Below, piece after piece: positions 9,961 through 18,923 of a stretch of 64,000 bases of DNA. Both the position numbers and the translations under genes were made by a program. Every line of letters starts with the position of its first letter. Positions within the stretch are counted from its first letter, which is position 1. Source of the DNA: Hyphomicrobiales bacterium (GTDB lineage: Bacteria > Pseudomonadota > Alphaproteobacteria > Rhizobiales > Rhizobiaceae); the NCBI GenBank assembly GCA_900472485.1, contig UCII01000002.1, positions 124,001 to 188,000 of the forward strand, given 5' to 3'. Below the pieces are notes generated by a model, which saw nothing but the letters and a program-made list of their open reading frames with translations, was not told where the DNA came from and did not search any database.

Positions 9961-10514
9961 TTTTGGGGCTGGAAAATGCTTGCCTGATCGCCCGCCAGAA
10001 CCTGCTGTGGCACTTGGAGGAGATGCCAGGCCGGATCCGGCGTCAGCACGAAGATCATGTCGAATCGATCGTCGGGCCAAACGGGCGCGTTTATCGCACT
10101 TTGCGTCAAGGCCGTGACGATCTCATGAATTGCCTTGTGCTCCCAGGCAATGAGCACCACACCCGTTTGATCCAGGACGGCCTTTGCCAGTTCCGGTTCT
10201 TCGCTGCGTGCGTGATCGATATTGACGGTGAGCCCCGTCAGGTCAGCCAGTGGCTGAAGGGTCGATCGGGTGCGGTGGCTGCGATGCTTGTCGTCGGGAT
10301 GCGCCGCATAGAGTGAGGTCGGCCGTTCGATAGTGCCTTGGGTGCCGCTCTTGCCAAGCGGGCAGAACAGGCGAACCAAGGCGCCTGCCCGCTGCCATCC
10401 CCTCACGGTCAGAAAGTTCTCGTTCGGCGTCCCGTCGAGCCGGACGCCTTGGTCCTTGCCGCCGTCTATCGGACGTTCGGCATGGCGAATGATCATGATC
10501 TTGCATGGTGCCAA
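9957..10514 (-). CDS. Histidine phosphatase family protein
   Basis: The N-terminal IMIIRHAERP holds the RHG/RHA catalytic signature of the histidine phosphatase (phosphoglycerate-mutase-like) superfamily, where the histidine becomes phosphorylated. A later HxxRTRSTLQPLA stretch and the IAWEHKAIHEI segment match the second conserved Arg and the general acid/His region (WEH replacing the usual GH). About 185 residues. The start is uncertain: TTG 10514 with GAGGG 8 bases upstream is chosen, TTG 10544 or ATG 10496 are alternatives. It is the first gene of the phosphatase-YukJ-PLD set, overlapping YukJ by four bases. Substrate unknown. Confidence 0.75.
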   Translation of the reverse strand: MAPCKIMIIRHAERPIDGGKDQGVRLDGTPNENFLTVRGWQRAGALVRLFCPLGKSGTQGTIERPTSLYAAHPDDKHRSHRTRSTLQPLADLTGLTVNIDHARSEEPELAKAVLDQTGVVLIAWEHKAIHEIVTALTQSAINAPVWPDDRFDMIFVLTPDPAWHLLQVPQQVLAGDQASIFQPQK

Positions 10515-10696
10515 GGAAGAGCCCTCAAAAAATCTGGATTTCAATGAGCTTTAACAAGCCCGGCTTCATGTTCACGGCCGCTTCTGAAAATCTCACTGAA
10601 ACCGCAATGTAAGCTTGCGTCTTGAATGAAGTAAGGCAAGAGTTCGGAACCCTCGGCGCCGGGTCCGGCACGAAGGGAGGAGTTTCGGCAGCCAGT

Positions 10697-11743
10697 ATGA
10701 AAGCACCAAAGAGAATCGGCATTCTCGACGTCGCCCGGCTGGCTGGCGTGTCGGCTACGACGGTATCGCGCGTCCTGAATGGTCAGGTCGATAGCCGCAT
10801 CAGCTTGGAGACGCAGGATCGTGTCAGGGCGGCGGCGAGCAGCCTCGGCTATGTTGTCAACCGTCTGGCAACGTCGCTCAGAACACACAGGACCGGTGTG
10901 TTCGGGGCGATCGTCAACAGCCTGTCGGGCCACTATCAGCCGCATTTGACAAGCCGTCTTCAGGCTGTGGCGCAGCGGCGGGGCGTGGAGCTGCTGGTCG
11001 CACAGGCCAAAGGAGAGGCCGGCGAGATCGCCGGCCAGCTGCGCCTGTTTCAGCAGGATTTCTTCGATGGCGTCATCATGGTCAGCGACCTTCCTGGCCA
11101 ACAAGCGCTCTGCGATCATCTCGATCTTATGGGCAAAGCGCATGTGACGCTTGGCGCAGGGCTGACAGGGCCGCTTCCCGCAGTTCTCACCGACGATCGA
11201 CAAGGCATAAGACTGCTGTTCGATCACCTTGTGGAGCTCGGACACCGCCGCATTTCCTTCGTCTATCGCGTCAGCCGCAGCGCGCTTCGCGATCGGATGT
11301 CGATTTTCCAGGACGCGGTTGCCGGCAGTGCTGGCTTGGTCGCCGGTGACATCATTTCCTTTGAGAAGGGCGAGCACGACCGCAAGCTCCTTGCCGATCT
11401 TCTGGCATCGCCGGAACGCCCGACGGCTCTGATTTGCGGCAGTGACGGCCTTGCCATCGAGGTCGTCGCCTTCCTGCGCGATCTCGGCCTGCAAATTCCC
11501 GCAGATATTTCCGTCGTCGGCTATGACAACGTGCCTGACACCGCCTATTGGGCTCCGCCGCTGACGACGGTCGCGCAGCCGACGGATGCGCTATGCGAAG
11601 CCTCGCTCGATCTTCTGGTTGAGCTATCGAACCTTCCGATGGACGCACGCGTTGCAAAGCGGCCAATACGGTTCGTTACCCCCGAACTTGTCATACGTGC
11701 GTCATCGAGCTCGCCTAGCTTGCGGCCACTTTCCCTTGCGTAA
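10697..11743 (+). CDS. LacI/GalR family transcriptional regulator
   Basis: A 348-residue regulator. The N-terminal helix-turn-helix is ILDVARLAGVSATTVSRVLNG (about residues 7-27), followed by the hinge and a periplasmic-binding-protein-like effector domain with the family-typical DISVVGYDNVPD near residue 275. ATG 10697 is preferred over a TTG 25 codons upstream because family members start just before the helix-turn-helix; GGAGG lies about 14 bases upstream, which is rather far. It is transcribed in the same direction as, and 93 bases before, the ABC transporter operon, whose upstream region has a LacI-type palindrome, so control of that operon is likely. Confidence 0.9.
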   Translation: MKAPKRIGILDVARLAGVSATTVSRVLNGQVDSRISLETQDRVRAAASSLGYVVNRLATSLRTHRTGVFGAIVNSLSGHYQPHLTSRLQAVAQRRGVELLVAQAKGEAGEIAGQLRLFQQDFFDGVIMVSDLPGQQALCDHLDLMGKAHVTLGAGLTGPLPAVLTDDRQGIRLLFDHLVELGHRRISFVYRVSRSALRDRMSIFQDAVAGSAGLVAGDIISFEKGEHDRKLLADLLASPERPTALICGSDGLAIEVVAFLRDLGLQIPADISVVGYDNVPDTAYWAPPLTTVAQPTDALCEASLDLLVELSNLPMDARVAKRPIRFVTPELVIRASSSSPSLRPLSLA

Positions 11744-11783
11744 AAGAAAAGACAGTCTTGAACGCAAGTGGTTGTTTTCAATA

Positions 11784-11801
11784 TGCGCAAACGTTTGTGC
11801 A
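11784..11801. promoter_or_regulatory. LacI-type operator before the ABC transporter operon
   Basis: An 18-base near-perfect palindrome, TGCGCAAACGTTTGTGCA, with the central CAAACG/CGTTTG and CG centre typical of LacI/GalR operators (only one symmetric pair mismatched). It lies 36 bases before the start of the binding-protein gene and 40 bases after the LacI gene, so it is the natural site for that regulator. No second copy was seen before the lacI-type gene itself. Confidence 0.75.
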
Positions 11802-11836
11802 GCGATTTATAAGTTGCTTTAACAGGAAGTGTGCCG

Positions 11837-13444
11837 ATGTCCGATTACCTGCCCACCGGCTTCAATAGCCCGGTTACCCGCCGCACGACGCTTCTGATGG
11901 GAGCCGCGGCCAGCCTCTCGGCTTTTGTTCCGGCATTGTCGGCCTCGGCCGATGACAGCACCGACAAAAGGCCTGAACTCCGTATCGCCGTTCAGATGAA
12001 TCCGGTGTCGCAGGAGCCCGTCGATGCCGCCAGCAACGTCGCCTTCCGCAACAATTTTTCCATCCACGAGACGGTGCTTGCGCTCGACATGCGTGGCGAT
12101 TTCTCGGTGAAGCCCAATCTCGCGACGTCCTGGACCTGGATTTCTCCGACCGTACTCGAAATGAAGCTGCGCCCCGGCGTGATCTTCCATGATGGCCGCG
12201 AGATGACCGCCGAGGATGTCGCCTTCTCCTTCGGGCCCGAGCGGCTCTTGAACAAGGACGCGCCGGGCTATCCCACCTATCGCACCAATTTCACCAGCCT
12301 CGACCATGTCGAAGTGGTCGATCCGCTGACGGTCCGCTTCGTCACCAAGTTCCAGGACCCGATCTTCCTGCAGCGCCTCGCATCCTATGCAGCCGTTGTC
12401 ATCAGCAAGGACGCCTGGCAGAAGAATGGCGGCAATTGGACGACCTGGCGGCAGAAGCCGGTCGGCGCCGGGCCCTATAAGGTCGAAAGTTATACGGCCA
12501 ATGAGAGTGTCGTTCTCGCCGCTCACGATCAGGCCTATCGCGGCAAACCGGCTGCCAAACGCGTGACCTTGCGCATCGTGCCGGAGGTTTCCTCACGCAT
12601 CGCGGGCTTGCTTGCCGGCGACTACGACATTGCGACGGACCTGCCGCCGGACCAGCTTTCGGTCGTCACCGCGAGTACCGATCACCAGATCGTCGGCGGT
12701 CCGGTGCCGAACAATCGCATTCTGTTCTTTGACAAGAACAATCCGGCGCTGAAGGACCCGCGCGTTCGCCAGGCACTCATCCTCGCCATCGATCGCCAAG
12801 CGATCGTCGACACGATCTGGAACGGTCGCACCAAGGTGCCGAACGGCCTGCAGTTCGAGCTCTACGGTCCGGTCTATCTCAAGGATTACCCAGCCTATAA
12901 ATACGATCCGGACCAGGCGATGCAGCTTCTGAAGGATGCCGGCTACAACGGCGAGGAAATCGAGGTCCGTTCGCAAAACAATTATTACACCGCGGAAAAC
13001 CCGGTTACGCAGGCCGTTGTCGCCATGTGGCAGGCTGTCGGCGTCAATGCCAAGATGAAGTTCGTCGAATCCGGCAAGCTGTTTGAGAACTCACCAACCC
13101 GCGCGACGGGCAACTGGTCGAGCACCGGCCAGGTCCCCGATCCCTATATCTCGTTCTTCACGCAGTTCAGCTCGGCCGGCAACTTGAACTCGTTCAAGAT
13201 CTGGCAAAATGCCGATTTCGATGCGCTGGGCGCCAAGATGGAGCAGGCGGTCGATCCGGCCGACCGCGCCAAGATCTTCCGCGACATGCTGCATCTGATC
13301 GAATGGGAAGACCCGGGCGAGACGGTCCTGCATCAGAATGCCGTCTTCTTCGGCATTCGCAAGGGCATCAAGTGGCAGCCCCTGCCGGCCTTCCAGATGG
13401 ATCTCGGCGCCGGCAGCCTCTCTTTCGAAGAGCAGAAGAGCTGA
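11837..13444 (+). CDS. ABC transporter substrate-binding protein, dipeptide family 5
   Basis: A 535-residue periplasmic binding protein of the SBP_bac_5 (DppA/OppA) family. It starts with a long twin-arginine-type signal (TRRTTLLMG then an alanine-rich hydrophobic stretch), followed by the mature domain with family signatures such as LKPGVIFHDG-like RPGVIFHDGREM and YDPDQAMQLLKDAGY. AGGAAG precedes the ATG at 11837 by 7 bases; a GTG two codons upstream is less likely. It is the first gene of a five-component transporter operon followed by a GDPD gene. The substrate could be a peptide, but the last gene makes a glycerophosphodiester or related compound worth considering. Confidence 0.92.
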   Translation: MSDYLPTGFNSPVTRRTTLLMGAAASLSAFVPALSASADDSTDKRPELRIAVQMNPVSQEPVDAASNVAFRNNFSIHETVLALDMRGDFSVKPNLATSWTWISPTVLEMKLRPGVIFHDGREMTAEDVAFSFGPERLLNKDAPGYPTYRTNFTSLDHVEVVDPLTVRFVTKFQDPIFLQRLASYAAVVISKDAWQKNGGNWTTWRQKPVGAGPYKVESYTANESVVLAAHDQAYRGKPAAKRVTLRIVPEVSSRIAGLLAGDYDIATDLPPDQLSVVTASTDHQIVGGPVPNNRILFFDKNNPALKDPRVRQALILAIDRQAIVDTIWNGRTKVPNGLQFELYGPVYLKDYPAYKYDPDQAMQLLKDAGYNGEEIEVRSQNNYYTAENPVTQAVVAMWQAVGVNAKMKFVESGKLFENSPTRATGNWSSTGQVPDPYISFFTQFSSAGNLNSFKIWQNADFDALGAKMEQAVDPADRAKIFRDMLHLIEWEDPGETVLHQNAVFFGIRKGIKWQPLPAFQMDLGAGSLSFEEQKS

Positions 13445-13454
13445 GCGGCTGGTA

Positions 13455-14423
13455 ATGGTGACGCCCGTTCTTTCGATCGACAATTTGAGTGTCTCGTTCA
13501 GAACGGGCGCCGGCCGGTTTCATCCAGTCAATAATGTCTCCTTTGACCTTGCCGAGGGCGAAATCCTTGGCATCGTCGGCGAGAGCGGTTCGGGAAAGAG
13601 CCTCACCTGCCTGGCGCTTGCGGGTCTTCTCGGGCCGGGTGCCACTGCCACGGGCTATATCTCTTTCCAGGACGCCATGTATGATGCGGCCGAGCTCGGC
13701 CCGCGGTCGCGGGTAAAGCTGCCGCCGATCGGGCTGATCTTTCAGGAGCCCGTCTCCTGCCTCGATCCGGTGCGCACGATCGGCTCCCAGATCGCCGAGG
13801 CAGCTGTCAGCGCCGGCATGTCTGCGAAGGAAGCCAGCGACGAAGCGCTCCGGCTTCTGGCGGAAGTCGCCATTCCGCAACCCGAGACGCGCTACAATGC
13901 CTATCCCGCGCAATTTTCCGGCGGCATGTGCCAGCGCGTGATGATTGCCACGGCGCTTGCTATGCAGCCGCGACTGATCATCGCCGACGAGCCGACGACG
14001 GCGCTTGACGTGACGGTGCAGGCGCAGGTCGTCGCTCTCCTGGTCAAGGCGGTGCGCGAGCGTGGCATCCCCATGATCTTCATCAGCCACGATCTCGATC
14101 TCGTCTCCGAGGTCTGCGACCGTATCGCGGTCATGTATGCGGGGTCGCTGGTCGAGATCAATCGCACGGACGATCTCTACGACAATCCGCGCCATCCCTA
14201 CACGCGGCTGTTGCTCGAGGCCATGCCCGGACGTGGCAGGCCGCTGGAGAGGCTTGCGGATATTCCCGGCGAGCTGAAATTGCACGATGATCGGCCGCAG
14301 GCTTGCGCCTTCGCCCCCCGTTGTCCGCGCGCGGAGCCGAATTGCGCGACGACGGTGCCGCCGTTGATTGCCGGTGCGGCGGCACTTGCCTGCTTCAATC
14401 CATGGAGCTCCCAAAATGTCTGA
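13455..14423 (+). CDS. ABC transporter ATP-binding protein, DppD/OppD type
   Basis: A 322-residue ATPase with Walker A GESGSGKS (residues 42-49), Q-loop at Q97, signature FSGGMCQR (154-161, with MC in place of the more usual QR residues), Walker B LIIADEP (174-180) and H-loop His 212. After the nucleotide-binding domain comes the oligopeptide/dipeptide C-terminal region with a cysteine cluster (CAFAPRCPRAEPNC). It pairs with the next gene as a heterodimeric motor of the dipeptide-type importer. The ATG at 13455 is 10 bases after the binding-protein stop; its ribosome-binding site is weak. Confidence 0.92.
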   Translation: MVTPVLSIDNLSVSFRTGAGRFHPVNNVSFDLAEGEILGIVGESGSGKSLTCLALAGLLGPGATATGYISFQDAMYDAAELGPRSRVKLPPIGLIFQEPVSCLDPVRTIGSQIAEAAVSAGMSAKEASDEALRLLAEVAIPQPETRYNAYPAQFSGGMCQRVMIATALAMQPRLIIADEPTTALDVTVQAQVVALLVKAVRERGIPMIFISHDLDLVSEVCDRIAVMYAGSLVEINRTDDLYDNPRHPYTRLLLEAMPGRGRPLERLADIPGELKLHDDRPQACAFAPRCPRAEPNCATTVPPLIAGAAALACFNPWSSQNV

Positions 14424-15282
14424 CAAGCAGATGCCACCCGATGCGCCGATTGCCGGTGCAGCACTTGCCGCCCGCGATCTGCAGTTTTCCTATGCGCCGG
14501 GCTTTTCCCTTTGGCCGGGGCGCGCGAAGGGATTTCATGCCATCAAGGATGTGAGCCTGGAATTGAAGCCCGGCGAAACACTGGGTCTCGTCGGCGAGTC
14601 CGGTTGCGGCAAGTCCACGCTTGCCTCGCTGCTCTGCGGCGATCGTGAGCCGACATCAGGCGAAATCACGCTGTTCGGTCAGCCTTTCAAAAACCTGATG
14701 AAGCCGAACCGGCGGGGCCTTGCAAAACATCTGCAGGTCATTTCGCAGGATACGATGGGCGCGCTCGATCCGCGTCGGAGCGTTGGTCATCAGATGGTGG
14801 AAACGCTCACCATCCACGGCATAGGCTATCCGGCAAGCCGGCTCGATCGCGCGGCGGAGGCGTTTAAAGCTGTCAGCCTGCCGGTTTCCGCCTTGCAGAA
14901 ATTTCCGCATCAGCTCTCCGGCGGCCAGCGCCAACGCGTCGCCATTGCCCGCGCCCTCGTGGTCGAACCGCAAATCCTGCTGTGCGACGAGCCGGTCTCG
15001 GCGCTCGACGTTTCCGTGCAGGCGCAGGTGCTCAATCTCCTGCTCGAATTGCAGCGAGCCCGCGGCCTGTCGCTGCTTTTCATCAGCCATGACGTGCGGG
15101 TGGTCCGGCATGTCTCGCATCGCGTCGCAATCATGGAGGCGGGGCAGATCGTGGAAACCGGTCCCACGGAGGAAGTCTTCGCAAACCCGGTCCACCCCTA
15201 TACCGCAAAACTCCTGTCGGCCGTTCCTCGCGGTCGGCGCAGCAGAGCGCGGCAGGCAGCGGCGATGCTCGAAACGCTCTGA
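14416..15282 (+). CDS. ABC transporter ATP-binding protein, DppF/OppF type
   Basis: The second ATPase of the importer, 288 residues. Walker A GESGCGKST at 60-68, signature LSGGQRQR at about 167-174, Walker B ILLCDEP at 187-193 and the FISHD H-loop are all intact. The C-terminal part (HPYTAKLLSAVP) is shorter than in the first ATPase and lacks the cysteine cluster. The start overlaps the end of the preceding gene by eight bases (ATGTCTGA), a typical translational-coupling arrangement, with GGAG upstream. Confidence 0.92.
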   Translation: MSDKQMPPDAPIAGAALAARDLQFSYAPGFSLWPGRAKGFHAIKDVSLELKPGETLGLVGESGCGKSTLASLLCGDREPTSGEITLFGQPFKNLMKPNRRGLAKHLQVISQDTMGALDPRRSVGHQMVETLTIHGIGYPASRLDRAAEAFKAVSLPVSALQKFPHQLSGGQRQRVAIARALVVEPQILLCDEPVSALDVSVQAQVLNLLLELQRARGLSLLFISHDVRVVRHVSHRVAIMEAGQIVETGPTEEVFANPVHPYTAKLLSAVPRGRRSRARQAAAMLETL

Positions 15283-15293
15283 AGGAACAGGCA

Positions 15294-16220
15294 ATGCTTC
15301 AATCCATCCTGCGGGCGTTTCTGCGAGCACTCGTGACGCTGTTCCTGGCGATGACCTTCACCTTCGTCATCCTGCGTGTCAGCGGCGACCCGCTGCATTC
15401 GCTGTTGCCCATCGAGACGCCGCCGGAAGTGGTGGCGCTGATGCGGCAGCAATGGGGTCTCGATCAGCCGCTCTACATCCAGTATTTCGCCTATCTCGGC
15501 CATCTCCTGCGCGGCGATTTCGGCACATCGCTGCTGAACGGGCAGGATGCTCTGACGCTGGTTCTGTCGAAAGTCCCGGCGACGCTGGAATTGATGGGCG
15601 CTGCCCTCGTATTGGCGTTCGGCGCCGGCGTGCCCTTCGGCATTCTGGCCGCGCGCAACCGCGGCGGCCTGATCGATCGCTTCGTCATGGCGCTTGCGGT
15701 GCTGATGCATTCGCTTCCGAACTTCCTGATCGCCATCCTGCTCATCCAGCTTTTCGCCGTCTCCTTGCGGATCTTGCCGAGCGGCGGGGGATCGACGATG
15801 GCGCATCTCGTCATGCCCGTTCTGGTCATTGGTCTTTACAATGCCGGCATCATCGCTCGCTTCGTTCGCTCGAGCGTGCTGGAAGTGCTGGGCCAGCGCT
15901 TCATATTGGCAGCGCGCGCCAAGCGCATCGGCGAAAGTGCTCTTCTGTGGCGGCATATCATGCCGAATGCGGCCCTGCCGCTTCTGACCATGCTCGGCTT
16001 CCTTGTTGGTGGCATGATTGGCGGCGCGGCCGTGGTCGAGAGCGTCTACGCCTGGCCGGGTGTCGGCCGCTTTCTCGTCTCCTCCGTGGCGCAGCGCGAT
16101 CTGAACATCGTGCAGACCATCGTCCTGCTCATCACGGCGACGATGGTGACGGCCAATCTCCTCATCGATTGTCTCTATATTCTTGCCGATCCGCGTCTGC
16201 GGCATCGCGCATCGGCCTGA
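15294..16220 (+). CDS. ABC transporter permease, DppB type
   Basis: A 308-residue inner-membrane permease of the binding-protein-dependent transport family. The N-terminus is a transmembrane segment (ALVTLFLAMTFTFVIL) followed by a periplasmic loop with the DppB-type GDPLHSLLPIETPPEV stretch, then several further hydrophobic segments. The cytoplasmic coupling (EAA) loop is seen in RFILAARAKRIGESALLWRHIMPN. AAGGA lies before the ATG. It forms the transport channel with the downstream permease. Confidence 0.92.
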   Translation: MLQSILRAFLRALVTLFLAMTFTFVILRVSGDPLHSLLPIETPPEVVALMRQQWGLDQPLYIQYFAYLGHLLRGDFGTSLLNGQDALTLVLSKVPATLELMGAALVLAFGAGVPFGILAARNRGGLIDRFVMALAVLMHSLPNFLIAILLIQLFAVSLRILPSGGGSTMAHLVMPVLVIGLYNAGIIARFVRSSVLEVLGQRFILAARAKRIGESALLWRHIMPNAALPLLTMLGFLVGGMIGGAAVVESVYAWPGVGRFLVSSVAQRDLNIVQTIVLLITATMVTANLLIDCLYILADPRLRHRASA

Positions 16221-16245
16221 TCGGCCGCCTTGAAAGGTAAAAGCC

Positions 16246-17136
16246 ATGGCGAATGCAGCGACCGGCGCCGATGCCTCCCCCAAAACCAGATCGGAGCGAT
16301 CTTTTCGGCCCAGGCTTCGGTTCGATCTGATGACGGCCATTTGCGCCATTATCCTCATGACTTTCATCACGGTTGCGATCTTTGCCAATGTGCTTGCGCC
16401 TCACGGCTTTGCGCAGATCGATCTTCATGCCCGCAAGGCGCCGCCGATCCTGTTTGGCGGCTCGTTCAAGCACATTCTCGGCACCGACGAACTTGGCCGT
16501 GACATTCTAAGCCGCATCTTCTATGGCCTGCGTACCAGCCTATTGATCGCGCTCGGCGCTTCGGCGATCAGCCTGGCGCTCGGCACGGTGCTTGGGCTGC
16601 TTGCCGCTTTCGGCCGCGGATTTGCCGATATGCTGATCCGCGTTGCCGTCGATTTCCAGGCATCGATGCCGTTCCTGATCATTGCGCTCGCCGTTCTCGC
16701 CTTCTTCGGTGACAATCTCTGGCTGTTCATGGCGTTGCTCGGCCTCTACGGCTGGGAGCGTTACGCGCGGTTGGTTCGGACCATGGCCGGGCTGGAGCTG
16801 GAGCGGGGCTATGTCGCGGCGTTGAGACGAAATGGTGCAGGAACAGGGCGCATCGCCCTCCTGCACGTCTTGCCCAACATTCTCTCCGTCGTCCTCGTCA
16901 ACCTGACGATCGTCCTGCCGGAGATCCTTTTGCAGGAATCGGCGCTGAGCTTTCTCGGTCTCGGCATCCAGCCGCCGCTCGTCAGCCTTGGCAGCATGGT
17001 GGGCGCGGGCCGCGACTATGTGATGACCGAGTGGTGGATCGCCATCCTGCCGGGCATCGTGATCTTCATCCTGTCGCTGTCGATCAGCCTGATTGGCGAC
17101 TATCTGCGCGACGTTCTCGATCCGACACTTCACTAG
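16246..17136 (+). CDS. ABC transporter permease, DppC type
   Basis: A 296-residue permease with a charged cytoplasmic N-terminus, a first membrane segment (TAICAIILMTFITVAIFAN), the DppC-type HILGTDELGRDILSRI motif near residue 80, and a C-terminal membrane domain. The coupling loop reads RGYVAALRRNGAGTGRIALLHVLPN. It completes the permease heterodimer with the preceding gene, 25 bases upstream. The start has AAGGT upstream. Confidence 0.92.
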   Translation: MANAATGADASPKTRSERSFRPRLRFDLMTAICAIILMTFITVAIFANVLAPHGFAQIDLHARKAPPILFGGSFKHILGTDELGRDILSRIFYGLRTSLLIALGASAISLALGTVLGLLAAFGRGFADMLIRVAVDFQASMPFLIIALAVLAFFGDNLWLFMALLGLYGWERYARLVRTMAGLELERGYVAALRRNGAGTGRIALLHVLPNILSVVLVNLTIVLPEILLQESALSFLGLGIQPPLVSLGSMVGAGRDYVMTEWWIAILPGIVIFILSLSISLIGDYLRDVLDPTLH

Positions 17137-17175
17137 ATTGCCCCCGTAAAGACTTGACTTCCAAGGAGACTTGCA

Positions 17176-17973
17176 TTGCCTTTGCCCCTTCACGCTGCTC
17201 GTCATGGTTCGCTCCGCATTGCCGCTCACCGCGGCTTTAGCCGGCGCTTCCCGGAAAACACTATTCTCGCCTTCCAGGAGGGTGTGAACGCAGGCGCCAA
17301 CGAGTGCGAAATCGACCTCATGCTGACGCGTGACGACCAGATCGTCGTGATCCACGACAGAACGCTTGGTCGGACGACCAGCGGCTTCGGCTTCGTTGCA
17401 GATCATGATCTCCAGCACATTCTTTCGCTTGATGCCGGGGCGAAATTCGACCCGTGCTTTGCCGGGACCCGCGTGCCGACGCTTGCCGATACCCTGTTGT
17501 GGGCCAAGCAAACGGATACCCGCCTTGCGATCGAAATGAAGGAGCCAGAACGTCCCGATCGCCTCATCGATATCATGATCGGCACGTTGCGAGAGCTCGA
17601 CGCTTTCGACCATGTCGCCATATCCTCCTTCGATCATATCGATCTGATGCGCGTGAAGGAGCTCGAGCCGCGCCTGCAGACGGAAGCGATCCTCCACCAT
17701 CGTCCGGTAGACGTGGTCGCTTCGATGCGCGCCGGCGGCATCGATGGCGTCTCACTGGAACTGAACCGCTTTCATCGTACTGATGCCGAGGCGCTGCAGG
17801 AGGCCGGCATTGCCGTGCGTCTGAGCCTGCCATTGCCGGAAAAGCTTGCCATGTTCTGGCAGGGTGGCCGCGACGTGCTGCCGATGATCCGCGGCTGCGT
17901 CAGGGACCGGCTGGTCGATGCCCTTATCGGCGACGATGTGGATTTCCTCCGCATGCTGGGCACGAGCGCCTGA
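17176..17973 (+). CDS. Glycerophosphodiester phosphodiesterase family protein
   Basis: A 265-residue GDPD (TIM-barrel) enzyme; family members hydrolyse glycerophosphodiesters to an alcohol and glycerol-3-phosphate using a metal ion. The catalytic set is visible: H18 in AHRG, E27 in PENT, E45 and D47 in ECEIDL, and H60 in VVIHD. A TTG start at 17176 is supported by AAGGAGA 6 bases before it. No signal peptide, so it acts in the cytoplasm on imported substrate. It follows the permease gene by 39 bases and ends the ABC operon, suggesting that the transporter brings in a compound cleaved by this enzyme. Confidence 0.88.
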   Translation: MPLPLHAARHGSLRIAAHRGFSRRFPENTILAFQEGVNAGANECEIDLMLTRDDQIVVIHDRTLGRTTSGFGFVADHDLQHILSLDAGAKFDPCFAGTRVPTLADTLLWAKQTDTRLAIEMKEPERPDRLIDIMIGTLRELDAFDHVAISSFDHIDLMRVKELEPRLQTEAILHHRPVDVVASMRAGGIDGVSLELNRFHRTDAEALQEAGIAVRLSLPLPEKLAMFWQGGRDVLPMIRGCVRDRLVDALIGDDVDFLRMLGTSA

Positions 17974-17995
17974 GAACAGCGTGGCCGGTCGGCGC

Positions 17996-18037
17996 TTGAC
18001 TTATTCATAGCCCGTCAGCTATTGATCTAATCAATAG
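17996..18037 (+). promoter_or_regulatory. Promoter with overlapping palindromic operator before the arsR-type gene
   Basis: TTGACT at 17996-18001 and TATTGA at 18020-18025, 18 bases apart, form a plausible sigma-70 promoter. The -10 overlaps a perfect inverted repeat CTATTGAT-cta-ATCAATAG (18019-18037). It lies 20 bases before the start of the ArsR-type regulator, a position that suits autorepression. Confidence 0.55.
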
Positions 18038-18057
18038 TCAAAGGGTTATGAATCGCT

Positions 18058-18381
18058 ATGGCAAATGCCCATGATCCTATTTTCCGAGCGCTCGCCGATC
18101 CGACGCGGCGGGCGATATTCGAGCGATTGTGCCGTGACGGCGATCAGACCGTCGTTGCGCTTACGGCCTACGCCGGCGTCTCCCAGCCGGGCGTTTCAAA
18201 GCATCTCGCCGTTCTGAAACAGGCGGGGCTGGTGCGTGACCGGCACGAAGGACGCCAGACGCATTATAGCGCCCAACGAAACGCTCTTGCGCCGTTGCGT
18301 GACTGGACGAGCGAAATGGCCGGCTTCTGGGAAGACAAGTTCGACGATCTCGAAGACCTGCTCGATCGGATGGATCAATGA
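18058..18381 (+). CDS. ArsR family transcriptional regulator
   Basis: A 107-residue winged-helix repressor. The family pattern is ALADPTRRAIFERL (residues 11-24), followed by the recognition helix region GVSQPGVSKHLAVLKQAGLV and the wing RHEGRQTHY. No cysteine cluster like the metal-sensing CVC motif is present, so metal sensing is unlikely; this type commonly pairs with an SRPBCC protein. The stop overlaps the next start (ATGA), so the two are coupled. A palindrome just upstream is its probable operator. Confidence 0.9.
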   Translation: MANAHDPIFRALADPTRRAIFERLCRDGDQTVVALTAYAGVSQPGVSKHLAVLKQAGLVRDRHEGRQTHYSAQRNALAPLRDWTSEMAGFWEDKFDDLEDLLDRMDQ

Positions 18382-18809
18382 AGGCGGCATCGGGTGAGGT
18401 GCGCGCTGTCGTGGTCGAGCGCGAAATTGCGCATTCGCCGGCAAAGGTCTGGCGTGCACTCACACAGCCGCATCTGATGGCAGAGTGGCTGATGAAGAAC
18501 GACTTCGTTCCTATACCGGGACATCGGTTTAGCTTTCGCAGCGATTGGGGCGGCGTTCTGGATTGCGAAGTGCTCGTCGTCGAGCCGAACGCCAGGCTGT
18601 CTTATCGATGGAATTTCGCACATGATGATCCGGCTTTCGATCTGAGGAGCGTTGTGACCTTCACGCTCGCGCAGACGGACAAGGGAACCCATCTGCGCAT
18701 GGAGCAGATCGGCTTCCGACCGGACCAGAAACAGGCCTATGGAGGTGCCAAGGCGGGATGGCGGCAGTTCCTCGAAAGACTGGAGCAGGTGCTGGCGGAA
18801 GTGAAGTGA
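18378..18809 (+). CDS. SRPBCC (AHSA1-like) domain protein
   Basis: A 143-residue protein of the Aha1/START-like SRPBCC fold, a hydrophobic ligand-binding cup. The N-terminal VEREIAHSPAKVWRALTQPHLMAEWLM is the family opening, and the C-terminal GAKAGWRQFLERLEQVL is the long closing helix. It overlaps the ArsR gene by four bases, forming the common ArsR-SRPBCC two-gene unit. The ligand is unknown. Confidence 0.88.
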   Translation: MKAASGEVRAVVVEREIAHSPAKVWRALTQPHLMAEWLMKNDFVPIPGHRFSFRSDWGGVLDCEVLVVEPNARLSYRWNFAHDDPAFDLRSVVTFTLAQTDKGTHLRMEQIGFRPDQKQAYGGAKAGWRQFLERLEQVLAEVK

Positions 18810-18923
18810 GACCCATTGCTCGCAAGCTCGGAATACAATCATGCGAGCATGTCCGGCCGCTTGCTTTCACCAAGCTGACGGTGTGGATGCTGCAGATAGC
18901 CGGAATATGAAGTGGATGAGGAC

